From Eurosta solidaginis (lineage: Eukaryota > Arthropoda > Insecta > Diptera > Tephritidae): DNA of 64,000 nt. Positions 41,841 through 51,640 of this stretch are shown here, one piece after another. The notes under the pieces are model-generated. The model did not search any database and was not told the DNA's origin. It saw nothing but the letters and a program-made list of their open reading frames with translations. The translations under genes were made by a program, and so were the position numbers. Position 1 is the stretch's first letter. Each line of letters begins with the position of its first letter. The stretch is from contig NC_090321.1 of the NCBI RefSeq assembly GCF_040869045.1, positions 133,229,689-133,293,688 of the forward strand, read 5' to 3'.

Positions 41841-44800
41841 AATTTTTTTTGCGGTATTAAATTGCCAATAAATGTAATATCAATTATCCAAATCGTTCGG
41901 AAGCTGTAGGTCGTGTTTTCACGAAGTGTCTACTGGCTTGAGTCTTAAGCTAGCAGACACTCCCGTTTCTCGGAACCGTACGCAGCTTTAAATTTTGTGC
42001 GGTATTAAATTGCCAATAAATGTAATATCAATTATCCAAGTCATTCGGAAGTCGTAGGTCGTGTTTTCTCGAAGTGTCTGCTGGCTTGATTCTTAAGCTA
42101 GCAGACACTCCCGTTTCTCGGAACCGGACGCAGCTTTAAATTTTTGTTTGCGGTATTAAATTGCCAATAAATGTAATACCAATTATCCAAGTCGTTCGGA
42201 AGTCGTAGGTCGTGTTTTCACGAAGTGTCTGCTGGCTTGAGTCTTAAGCTAGCAGACACTCCCGTTTCTCGGAACCGGACGCAGCTTTAAATTTTTTTGC
42301 TGTATTAAATTGCCACTAAATGTAATATCAATTATCCAAGTCGTTCGGAAGTCGTAGGTCGTGTTTTCACGAAGTGTCTGCTGGCTTGAGTCTTAAGCTA
42401 GCAGGCACTCCCGTTTCTCGGAAGCTGTAGGTCGTGTTTTCACGAAGTGTATGCTGGCTTGAGTCTTAAGCTAGCAGACACTCCCGTTTCTCGGAACCGG
42501 ACGCAGCTTTAAATTTTTGTTTGCGGTATTAAATTGCCAATAAATGTAATATCAATTATCCAAGTCGTTCGGAAGTCATAGGTCGTGTTTTCACAAAGTG
42601 TCTGCTGGCTTGAGTCTTAAACTAGCAGACACTCCTGCTTCTCGGAACCGGGCGCAGCTTTAAATTTTTTTTGCGGTATTAAATTGCCAATAAATGTAAT
42701 ATCAATTATCCAAGTCGTTCGGAAGTCGTAGGTCGTGTTTTCACGAAGTGTCTGCTGGCTTGAGTCTTAAGCTAGCAGACACTCCCGTTTCTCGGAACCG
42801 GACGCAGCTTTAAATTTTTTTGCGGTATTAAATTGACAATAAATGTAATATCAATTATCCAAGTCGTTCGGAAGTCGTAGATCGTGTTTTCACGAAGTGT
42901 CTGCTGGCTTGGGTCTTAAGCTAGCAGACACTCCCGTTTCTCGGAACCGGACGCAGCTTTAAATTTTTTTGCGGTATTAAATTGCCACTAAATGTAATAT
43001 CAATTATCCAAGTCGTTCGGAAGTCTTAGGTAGTGTTTTCACAAAGTGTCTGCTGGCTTGAGTCTTAAGCTAGCAGACACTCCTGCTTCTCGGAACCGGG
43101 CGCAGCTTTAAATTTTTTTTGCGGTATTAAATTGCCAATAAATGTAATATCAATTATCCAAGTCGTTCGGAAGTCGTAGGTCGTGTTTACACGAAGTGTC
43201 TGCCTGCTTGAGTCTTAAGCTAGCAGACACTCCCGTTTCTCGGAACCGGACGCAGCTTTAAATTTTTTTTTGCGGTATTAAATTGCCAATAAATGTAATA
43301 TCAATTATCCAAGCCGTTCGGAAGCTGTAGGTCGTGTTTTCACGAAGTGTCTCCTGGCTTGAGTCTTAAGCTAGCAGACAGTCCCGTTTCTCGGAACCGG
43401 ACGCAGCTTTAAATTTTTTGCGGTATTAAATTGCCAATAAATGTAATATCAATTATCCAAGTCGTTCGGAAGTCGTAGATCGTGTTTTCACGAAGTGTCT
43501 GCTGGCTTGAGTCTTAAGCTGGCAGACACTCCCGTTTCTCGGAACCGGACGCAGTTTTAAATTTTTTTGCGGTATTAAATTGCCACTAAATGTAATATCA
43601 ATTATCCAAGTCGTTCGGAAGTCTTAGGTCGTGTTTTCACAAAGTGTCTGCTGGCTTGAGTCTTAAGCTAGCAGACACTCCTGCTTCTCGGAACCGGGCG
43701 CAGCTTTAAATTTTTTTTTGCGGTATTAAATTGCCAATAAATGTAATATCAATTATCCAAGTCGTTCGGAAGTCGTAGATCGTGTTTTCACGAAGTGTCT
43801 GCTGGCTTAAGTCTTAAGCTAGCAGACACTCCCGTTTCTCGGAACCGTACGCAGCTTTAATTTTTTTTGCGGTAATAAATTGCCAATAAATGGAATATCA
43901 ATTATCCAAGTCGTTCGGATGCTGTAGGTCGTGTTTTCACGAAGTGTCTGCTGGCTTGAGTCTTAAGCTAGCAGACACTCCCGTTTCTCGGAACCGGACG
44001 CAGCTTTAAATTTTTTTTTGCGGTATTAAATTACCAATAAATGTAATATCAATTATCCAAGCCGTTCGGAAGCTGTAGGTCGTGTTTTCACGAAGTGTCT
44101 GCTGGCTTGAGTCTTAAGCTATCAGACACTCCCGTTTCTCGGAACCGGACGCAGCTTTAAATTTTTTTTTGCGATATTCAATTGCCAATAAATGTAATAT
44201 CAATTATCCAAGTCGTTCGGAAGTCGTAGGTCGTGTTTTCACGAAGTGTCTGCTGGCTTGAGTCTTAAGCTAGCAGACACTCCCGTTTCTCGGAACCGGA
44301 CGCAGCTTTAAATTTTTCTTGCGGTATTAAATTGCCACTAAATGTAATATCAATTATCCAAGTCGTTCGGAAGTCGTAGGTCGTGTTTTCACGAAGTGTC
44401 TGCTGGCTTGAGTCTTAAGCTAGCAGACACTCCCGTTTCTCGGAACCGGACGCAGCTTTAAATTTTTGTGCGGTATTAAATTGCCAATAAATGTAATATC
44501 AATTATCCAAGTCGTTCGGAAGTCGTAGATCGTGTTTTCACGAAGTGTCTGCTGGCTTGGGTCTTAAGCTAGCAGACACTCCCGTTTCTCGGAACCGGAC
44601 GCAGCTTTACATTTTTTTGCGGTATTAAATTGCCACTAAATGTAATATCAATTATCCAAGTCGTTCGGAAGTCTTAGGTCGTGTTTTCACAAAGTGTCTG
44701 CTGGCTTGAGTCTTAAGCTAGCAGACACTCCTGCTTCTCGGAACCGGGCGCAGCTTTAAATTTTTTTTGCGGTATTAAATTGCCAATAAATGTAATATCA

Positions 44801-46740
44801 ATTATCCAAGTCGTTCGGAAGTCGTAGGTCGTGTTTTCACGAAGTGTCTGCTGGCTTGAGTCTTAAGCTAGCAGACACTCCCGTTTCTCGGAACCGGACG
44901 CAGCTTTAAATTTTTTTTTGCGGTATTAAATTGCCAATAAATGTAATATCAATTATCCAAGCCGTTCGGAAGCTGTCGGTCGTGTTTTCACGAAGTGTCT
45001 CCTGGCTTGAGTCTTAAGCTAGCAGACAGTCCCGTTTCTCGGAACCGGACGCAGCTTTAAATTTTTTTTGCGGTATTAAATTGCCAATAAATGTAATATC
45101 AATTATCCAAGTCGTTCGGAAGTCGTAGGTCGTGTTTTCACGAAGTGTCTGCTGGCTTGAGTCTTAAGCTAGCAGACACTCCCGTTTCTCGGAACCGGAC
45201 GCAGCTTTAAATTTTTTTGCGGTATTAAATTGCCAATAAATGTAATATCAATTATCCAAGTCGTTCGGAAGTCGTAGATCGTGTTTTCACGAAGTGTCTG
45301 CTGGCTTGAGTCTTAAGCTGGCAGACACTCCCGTTTCTCGGAACCGGACGCAGTTTTAAATTTTTTTGCGGTATTAAATTGCCACTAAATGTAATATCAA
45401 TTATCCAAGTCGTTCGGAAGTCTTAGGTCGTGTTTTCACGAAGTGTCTGCTGGCTTGAGTCTTAAGCTAGCAGACACTCCCGTTTCTCGGAACCGGACGC
45501 AGCTTTAAATTTTTTTGCGGTATTAAATTGCCAATAAATGTAATATCAATTATACAAGTCGTTCGGAAGTCGTAGATCGTGTTTTCACGAAGTGTCTGCT
45601 GGCTTGAGTCTTAAGCTAGCAGACACTCCCGTTTCTCGGAACCGGACGCAGCTTTAAATTTTTTTGCGGTATTAAATTGCCACTAAATGTAATATCAATT
45701 ATCCAAGTCGTTCGGAAGTCTTAGGTCGTGTTTTCACAAAGTGTCTGCTGGCTTGAGTCTTAAGCTAGCAGACACTCCTGCTTCTCGGAACCGGGCGCAG
45801 CTTTAAATTTTTTTTGCGGTATTAAATTGCCAATAAATGTAATATCAATTATCCAAGTCGTTCGGAAGTCGTAGATCGTGTTTTCACGAAGTGTCTGCTG
45901 GCTTAAGTCTTAAGCTAGCAGACAGTCCCGTTTCTCGGAACCGTACACAGCTTTAATTTTTTTTTGCGGTAATAAATTGCCAATAAATGTAATATCAATT
46001 ATCCAAGTCGTTCGGATGCTGTAGGTCGTGTTTTCACGAAGTGTCTGCTGGCTTGAGTCTTAAGCTAGCAGACACTCCCGTTTCTCGGAACCGGACGCAG
46101 CTTTAAATTTTTTTTGCGGTATTAAATTGCCAATAAATGTAATATCAATTATCCAAGCCGTTCGGAAGCTGTAGGTCGTGTTTTCACGAAGTGTCTGCTG
46201 GCTTGAGTCTTAAGCTATCAGACACTCCCGTTTCTCGGAACCGGACGCAGCTTTAAATTTTTTTTTGCGATATTCAATTGCCAATAAATGTAATATCAAT
46301 TATCCAAGTCGTTCGGAAGCTGTAGGTCGTGTTTTCACGAAGTGTCTGCTAGCTTGAGTCTTAAGCTAGCGGACACTCCCGTTTCTCGGAAATGGACGCA
46401 GCTTAAAATTTTTTTTGCGGTATTAAATTGCCAATAAATGTAATATCAATTATCCAAGTCGTTCGGAAGTCGTAGGTCGTGTTTTCACGAAGTGTCTGCT
46501 GGCTTGAGTCTTAAGCTAGCGGACACTCCCGTTTCTCGGAAATGGACGCAGCTTAAAATTTTTTTTGCGGTATTAAATTGCCAATAAATGTAATATCAAT
46601 TATCCAAGTCGTTCGGAAGTCGTAGGTCATATTTTCACGAAGTGTCTGCTGGCTTGAGTCTTAAGCTAGCAGACACTCCCATTTCTCGGAACCGGCCGCA
46701 GCTTAAAATTTTTTTTGCGGTATTAAATTGCCAATAAATG
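41841..46740. repeat. Right-edge satellite domain with 1.8- to 2.1-kb duplications
   Basis: Contains one more hybrid monomer (42418), outside the regular large units. The variant GCTGGCAGACAC plus CAGTTTTAAA occurs near 43520 and 45319 (period ~1.8 kb). The GCGATATTCAATTG monomer occurs near 44171 and 46266 (~2.1 kb). The last three complete monomers carry more private changes (AAATGGACG, ACCGGCCGC) than monomers further left, as expected at an array edge. The final partial monomer stops at 46740. Confidence 0.8.
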
Positions 46741-47265
46741 AGGTATAAATTATTTAATATATAATATTGTTGTTTGCTATAGTGTATCTGCCACCTTAAT
46801 AGGACCCCTGAGAACCCAGCCGTATGAAGCGAAAAAACACAAGCAGTTCTTTGATGAACTCCATAAACAGGCTTCGGACCTTTATGCCGGGAATTGCCCG
46901 GTGAATCCAGTATTTAAAGAAAAGTATCCAAAGCTCGCGGAAGAGGAACGCATACTCCCCAGGGAAACGCGTGTCACTCTTGCTCAACTTCGTTCTGGAT
47001 ACTGTAACAGGTTAAACTCTTACCTATCCAGAATCAACCCCGACATACAAAATGTATGCCCCGCTTGCAATGAGTCCCCACACGACACCAACCATCTCTT
47101 TAATTGTAATGTGGAACCAACGCCTCTAACACCCCTTTCCTTATGGTTCACCCCTGTTGAAACGGTAAGTTTCCTTGGACTCCCGTTAGAGGATATTTAT
47201 GACAATTTGTGATCGGTCGCGGCTGTTAGGCGGGGCGAAGCATTGCTACAACAACAACAACGGTA
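46741..47265 (+). mobile_element. 3'-terminal fragment of a jockey/I-type LINE
   Basis: This is the last part of a non-LTR retrotransposon ORF2, its untranslated tail and a CAA-repeat end (CTACAACAACAACAACGG near 47247). It is 5'-truncated and abuts the satellite; about 50 bp of AT-rich sequence separates the last monomer from recognisable coding sequence. The tail shape matches the CAA-tailed repeat on the opposite strand at 54.64 kb. Exact clade assignment within jockey/I is uncertain. Confidence 0.7.
46796..47212 (+). pseudogene. LINE ORF2 C-terminal domain, 5'-truncated
   Basis: An open frame running from the array edge to a stop at 47210-47212, with no genuine start codon. It encodes the C-terminal region found after the reverse transcriptase in jockey/I-type LINE ORF2 proteins. 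A conserved RVTLAQLRSGYCNRLNSYL stretch is followed by a C-x2-C-x8-H-x4-C zinc-knuckle-like motif (CPACNESPHDTNHLFNC) and a hydrophobic tail ending SFLGLPLEDIYDNL. Reverse transcriptase and endonuclease are absent, so it cannot act alone. The frame itself is unbroken, so the fragment is not very old. The family description rests on recalled similarity. Confidence 0.72.
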
Positions 47266-47300
47266 TTACTTCCAGAAGAATTTTTCACAATGCATGCTGC

Positions 47301-47775
47301 TCTGCTGAAATTACAGGAGTGGATATAAATTTGATTAAATGACTTTACATAATTCTGCAAGCTCTTTCAATGATAAATGCTGAAAAATTTGGCAGTTATG
47401 CTATGGAGACTGCCAGGATCTATGTGAGCAATTATGAATAACACTACATGCCATCTTCTGATCACAAAATTTTGATTCATGGAGAAAGTGTCATAAAGCA
47501 TTTTGCAGTACTTCCTATTGGTCAACTTTGGGAAGATGCACAAGAATCCCGTTATAAGGATTATAAAAAATTTCGTTTACATCATGCTAGAAAATGATCA
47601 AAATCCGGTACAAACGAGGACGTATTTCATACTCTTATTTATACTTCAGATCCTTACATAACCAGTATTAGCAAACTGTATACTAAAAACGTGACGAAAC
47701 TTGATGAAGACACCTAAGATCTTTTGAAAGTGAACGAATTAGTTTTAGATCCCGAAGTTCATCAGGTATAAATAA
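47301..47775 (+). pseudogene. Decayed ORF of unidentified, probably transposon, origin
   Basis: One reading frame gives long protein-like stretches broken by stops at about 47338, 47437, 47596 and 47715. Readable segments include NAEKFGSYAMETARIYVSNY, IHGESVIKHFAVLPIGQLWE and DAQESRYKDYKKFRLHHARK. The composition and continuity look like a once-coding exon, ending in CAG followed by GTATAAATAA at 47771, which could be a fossil splice donor. I believe similar proteins occur in many copies in insect genomes, but I cannot name the family and give no function. Confidence 0.5.
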
Positions 47776-47991
47776 CATAATAAACATATGTATATGTACA
47801 ATAACAATAGTAAACATTACAATTAATTAATTAATCTGCGTTCAATTTCAATCACCATTTTTTATGTTTTTATTATTTAAATTGACTTGTATTTTGATGT
47901 ACTATTTGATATTTGGTTTCTGTAGGCAGAAAATAATAGTATTCATTATTAAAAAATAAATATTGGATATTTTTAAAAATTTTGAATTTCT
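47776..47991. other. AT-rich spacer, nothing recognised
   Basis: Low-complexity AT-rich DNA with no readable frame, inverted ends or repeat that I can link to the rest of the window. Confidence 0.6.
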
Positions 47992-48390
47992 TTTATCTTT
48001 TAAGGTATGTTTTTAAATTAAGGCATAATAAATTACATTCCATTTGAAGCCATATACCCTATTCTATATATGTGTAAAATTTTAGAACATAATATTCAGA
48101 ATTGTTTTTGTTTTTATCGGCCTATTGATAAATCATTCAAGGTTCGAATCGAGCTCAAGGCCAAAAACAAAATACAATTTTTCAAATTTAGAAAAATTAA
48201 AAAATAACAATAATTATCATTAGAAAAAAATTATTTTGTTCTGGCCTTGAGCTCGATTCGAACCTTGAATGGCATAATATTCAGAAATAAAAAAGTTATT
48301 GATTTTTAATCACAAACTGGCCTTTATTTTCCATAGTGCGTCGAATGTTTACTGTTTGTGGGATTCCATGTTTTCGAGTACATTGAGACG
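47992..48390 (-). repeat. Partial Penelope terminal-repeat unit (segment A), interrupted
   Basis: From TTTATCTTTTAAGG to TTGAGACG this matches 52037-52250 and 52786-52994 apart from a 171-bp insertion plus its 14-bp target duplication. In the two intact copies the sequence after TTGAGACG is TCGGCCTTTT then GCTTGTATGTG. Here it runs into the R1-clade LINE, and GCTTGTATGTG resumes at 51515 beyond it. So this segment and 51515 onward were originally adjacent. Confidence 0.85.
48102..48272 (-). mobile_element. SINE-like foldback retroposon, 171 bp, with 14-bp target duplication
   Basis: The insert is flanked by direct repeats CATAATATTCAGAA at 48088-48101 and 48273-48286. The uninterrupted site is visible in the homologous repeats near 52133 and 52880. 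Read on the minus strand it ends in an A-rich tail (AAAAACAAAAACAA), as expected for target-primed retroposition. It contains a perfect 30-bp inverted repeat (48134-48163 and 48242-48271) whose arms include GGTTCGAATC, a match to the tRNA/SINE B-box core. Arms continue imperfectly inward, so the whole body can fold on itself. An A box was not found. A MITE is the alternative, but a 14-bp duplication and A-rich tail fit a retroposon better. Confidence 0.7.
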
Positions 48391-49249
48391 AGGAGGAAGC
48401 ATCGAAAGCCTCATAGTCAGTGTGGGACTTTAACCGCACTAAACCTCCTACCGTCTGAGTACCATTTACCCCCCGGTACTACCGTCAAGTATTCCGTCGG
48501 GAGGTAGGTTGAGCACTAAGCTCTACGTCTGTCGGGGTCACGTTGCTGTACTTAGATAGTGCCGCGGTATGGTTAACGCTGGGACTGACACGCCCTGCTT
48601 ACTACCTGAATGTGCTTGACGCATACCACTTCTACGAATATTTGCAAGCCTACCTTAACCACTGTGCATATAGTGCTTGTGGCATGCTTGTGCATTCGAC
48701 TACTTGTATTGTAGGGTTTTGTTTTTTACATATGTATATATGTGTAAATAAATTATTTTTTTTTTTTTTTTTTTTTTTTTTTTGTTTTTTTTGTTTTTTT
48801 TTGTTTTTTTTTTTGCCACAATACGTAACGGGGCTTTCCTCGTACTTCCACCGGTTGGAGAGGTCTTCTCTCCAATCCGAGTATAAACTCTGATTGCATG
48901 TGTGACGTTTACCCTCATACTCGTTGTTTCTACGGTTGGAGAGGCCTTGTCTCCAATCCGTAGGTTTGTTGTTGCGTGTATGTTGACTGCTTTTGGTCGC
49001 ACGGTTGAAGAGGCCGTGTCTCCAATCCGTGCTTTATTCCTTCACCTGGGGCAGTATTCGAACGGTTGAAGAGGCCTTGTCTCCAATCCGTCGCCTGGTT
49101 TGCTATTACATTTACCTACATATATTACGGTATTTTCTTATGTTATCATTCTCACGCCGCTAATTGTACGGAGGCCTTGCATTCAATACGTGCTCAGCTC
49201 GATCGCCTCCACCTTAGCAATTTGTTATCCACCCACACAACTCGACTGT
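48391..49249 (-). other. 3' untranslated region of the R1-clade LINE
   Basis: About 860 bp between the ORF2 stop and the insertion edge. It contains a T-rich tract at ~48750-48815 (plus strand), the hairpin repeats listed separately, and a terminal ~160-bp GC-richer segment (48391-48550). Open frames across it are low-complexity and not credible genes. Confidence 0.7.
48852..49191 (-). repeat. Hairpin repeats in the LINE 3' UTR
   Basis: A ~30-bp unit, ACGGTTGGAGA, short loop GGCCTTG, then TCTCCAATCCGT, occurs at 48852-48879, 48932-48961, 49001-49030 and 49062-49091, with a degenerate copy at 49168-49191. The arms pair over 11 bp with one bulged A. The third and fourth copies have TTGAAGA instead of TTGGAGA, turning one G-C pair into an A/C mismatch. 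Spacings are 80, 69, 61 and 106 bp. A role as a reverse-transcriptase recognition structure is possible but unproven. Confidence 0.75.
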
Positions 49250-50610
49250 TCAATGTTCGCTGCTGCGCCGTAGCCTTTCAAGACTTCGTAGACACTTCAT
49301 TATTTCCGCTATTACATCGCACGCCGCTGACCATTTTACCTTGCTTTGTAGCATGCATCCAACAATTGTTTCAGGAGTGTAATCCTCTCCAAATATTCTG
49401 CACAGTTTGCATCTCGAGCTATAGAACCTAGGACACTCGAAAAATACATGGTAAACATCTTCTACTGTATCGCCGCCGCAGTGATCGCATATGTTGTTAG
49501 GCTCGTGATTGAATCGGTGCAAATATTCCTTAAAGCATCCGTGACCACTCAGAAACTGTGTGAGGTAGAAATCCACCTCGCCGTGCTTTCTAGGTATCCA
49601 TATATTAATATCTGGGATACATCGGTGTGTCCAACGACCATTTGTTGAGGCATTCCACCTGAGCTGCCAGTTCTGCACGCTTCGCTCTCGTGCTCCGTTA
49701 CTTGAGCTTTGATCCCGATAAATCGTCGCTGCTTCTTTTGCTAATATGTCTATAGGACACATTCCTGCGATGATTAGTGCTGCGTCGTCAGAGACAGTTT
49801 TAAAGGCGCTACAGACGCGTAGTGCACACAGGCGGTAAGTCGACTTTACCCCGCGGAAGTATGATTTATACTCCGTGGCCTGATGCCAAACAGGAGCCCC
49901 GTAAAGTATTTGGCTTTTTACAACGCCAGCCAGAAATTGACGCCATCGTTGCTTTGGTCCTCTTGCATTTATCATTATCCTAGATAATGCTGCTACGGTT
50001 TTTGCTACCTTTCCATTGGCATACTCTAAGTGGAATTTGAATGACAACCTCCTGTCTATCACAACCCCCAAGTATTTTATTGCAGGCAGCGTGTCGATGT
50101 CATGGCGGCCGATTCTTATAGTTACCTGCTCCACCCTTTTCCTACTTGATATGAGTACAGCCTCTGTTTTTTGTTCCGCCAGCTGCAGTCCATTTTTCGT
50201 AAGCCACGATTGAACCATCGCTATGCTTGTATTAGATTTGGCGCATATTTCGCCTAGGTGCTTGGCGGTGATTACCAATGCGATATCGTCCGCGAAGCCG
50301 ATAATTTTCACCCCATTGGGTACCTTGAGTCGAAATACTCCGTCGTACATAATATTCCAAAGCAGTGGACCGAGCACGGAGCCTTGAGGAACACCGCCTG
50401 TGACGTGAAGCTTTTCTACTCCAGCAGCCGTTTCATATTCCAGCACTCTACCTTCAAAGTAGCTGCGTAAGATCCTACGCAGGTAAAGGGATATGCCTAT
50501 CTGCTCCAGCGTGTCTAGAATTTTTGCCCAATTGGCAGTGTTGAAGGCATTTTTTACATCTAAAGTAACGATGAGGCAATATTCCTTAGAGCCTTCGAGC
50601 CATCGGGTGC
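49250..50610 (-). pseudogene. R1-clade LINE ORF2, palm to C-terminal part
   Basis: Continues the reverse transcriptase in a new frame. The segment just upstream of the first methionine (50446) reads LDVKNAFNTANW, the catalytic motif A. Downstream are GVPQGSVLGP (residues 18-27 counted from that methionine), the catalytic FADD (51-54) and YLGVVI. The C-terminal region has the R1-typical FYLTQFLSGHGCFKEYLHRF and a C-x2-C-x8-H-x4-C motif beginning CDHCGG. The catalytic aspartates are intact, so inactivation comes from the frameshift and 5' truncation. The 398-codon stretch without a stop argues for a fairly recent insertion. Confidence 0.88.
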
Positions 50611-51512
50611 CACATGGCTTCTTGGGCCACTTCCTTCGCCATGTTCACAGCTTGGATGGTGGATCTTCCTTTCCTAAACCCAAACTGGTTATCGGAAATA
50701 CCACCCACATCTTCAATTTCTTTTTCGAGTCGATTATAGAGGACTCGCTCAAGAACCTTACCGGCGGAGTCGAGCAGGCATATGGGCCTGTAGCTAGATG
50801 GTTCCGCCGTATTTTTACCAAACTTTGGCAGCAGGACCAGCTTTTGTCGTTTCCATATTGTAGGAAATGTCCCCTCAGCCAAGCATGCATTAAATAGTTC
50901 CGCAAACGTTGGCGTGTTATAAGTGAGAGCTAGTTTGAGTGCTCTGTTTGGTACCCCGTCTGGGCCAGGAGACTTGCGGTCTTGCAGTCTATTCACCGCT
51001 TGAAGGACCTCGACGACGGTAACCTCGTCAAATGAGTATAGTACGGCGCCTGATGTGGGAGACACTAGCTCCCTTTGCGTGGGAAATAAAGTATCTACCA
51101 CGTTTCTGAGAAAAGAGGGGCATGTTGGCATCGCCTCTCCTTTGTGTTTCAATTTCTTAAAAACCAATTTATAAGCTGTGCCCCAAGGGTCATTCTCGAC
51201 GTCATCGCAAAGCTTGAGAAAGCATTCGCGCTTACTATCTTTTATTGCTCTCTTAAGTGCGAGTCGCGCTCTTTTGTAGGTAGCTCTGCACTCTAGAAAT
51301 TCCGGTCTCCCTCTGGCTCGTTGATAGCGCCTCCTAGCCTGAATACACTCTCTCCTTAGGGAGTGTATGCGCTCGTTCCACCAAAATGTGGAACAATGTT
51401 GTTTGCGCTTGGTCTTTCTAGCCATTGACGCATCGCATGCTGCTCTAATATCCGCCATTAATTTATTCGCCATGTCGTTAGCACTTCCTCTATGTTCGAC
51501 TGTTGTCAACAT
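50586..51512 (-). pseudogene. R1-clade LINE ORF2, N-terminal reverse transcriptase part
   Basis: Encodes 308 residues: a basic arginine-rich linker (residues ~30-110), then the start of the reverse transcriptase with the conserved DRKSPGPDGVPNRAL (around 177-191), SSYRPICLLDSAGKVLERVL (around 242-261) and DNQFGFRKGRSTIQAV (around 274-289). This is the finger and early palm of non-LTR reverse transcriptases, which copy element RNA into DNA at a nicked chromosomal target. The frame ends at a stop caused by a one-base frameshift near 50590-50610; the matching downstream frame continues as the next feature. The frame is already open at the 51512 junction, so the true ORF2 start was lost by 5' truncation. 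Confidence 0.88.
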
Positions 51513-51640
51513 TAGCTTGTATGTGAAGAACGCTATTTGTGATATGTTGATTGGACCAAATTCTTTATGAAATTGTTTGCTGGGTTGGAGCTGTTTCGGT
51601 CGATACGTATAAAGAAAAAACCAAGAGTTTTTACTTTTCT

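Larger units (their letters stand above)
1..46740. repeat. ~150-bp satellite DNA array, about 311 tandem monomers
   Basis: Head-to-tail monomers of about 150 bp fill this whole stretch; successive copies start with TGCGGTATT at 2, 151, 301 and so on. Each monomer has an AT-rich half (1-42), a GTCGTTCGGAAGTCGTAGG segment, two dyads (62-112), a GC-richer CTCGGAACCGGACGCAGC segment (120-137) and a closing TTTAAA plus T-run of 5 to 10 bases. Most length variation is in the T-run. No open reading frame of 60 codons or more exists anywhere in it. The left end lies outside the window. The right end is sharp, inside a monomer at the sequence CCAATAAATG. I do not recognise this satellite from any named family. 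Size, homogeneity and higher-order structure suggest pericentromeric or centromeric heterochromatin, which is inference. Copy number is subject to assembly error. Confidence 0.99.
48391..51514 (-). mobile_element. 5'-truncated R1-clade LINE inserted in a Penelope repeat
   Basis: A 3.12-kb non-LTR retrotransposon read on the minus strand. It contains part of ORF2 (reverse transcriptase onward, broken by one frameshift) and a ~860-bp 3' untranslated region with four to five hairpin repeats. The 5' part with the apurinic-like endonuclease and ORF1 is missing. It sits between two halves of a Penelope terminal-repeat unit; relative to the intact units, ten bases (TCGGCCTTTT) are missing at the target. 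There is no poly-A at its 3' end. R1-clade identity comes from the protein; there is no 28S rDNA beside it, so it is not in the canonical R1 target. Confidence 0.85.

Noticed and set aside
1..46740. Hammerhead ribozyme inside the satellite monomer (known in some animal satellites)
   Set aside because: Neither strand of the monomer contains CTGATGA or a matching GAAA core; only simple dyads are present.
1..46740. CRISPR-like regular repeats
   Set aside because: Whole 150-bp monomers are repeated with no unique spacers, and the context is eukaryotic.
1..46740. rDNA intergenic spacer repeats, suggested by the nearby R1-clade LINE
   Set aside because: No 18S, 28S or promoter-like sequence is visible, the array is very long for a spacer, and the LINE sits in a Penelope repeat.
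48134..48271. tRNA gene at GGTTCGAATC
   Set aside because: Only the B-box-like core exists, inside an inverted repeat; there is no A box, anticodon arm or acceptor stem.
48543..48893. Protein gene with a long phenylalanine run
   Set aside because: It is translation of a poly-T tract within the LINE 3' UTR and has no credible features.
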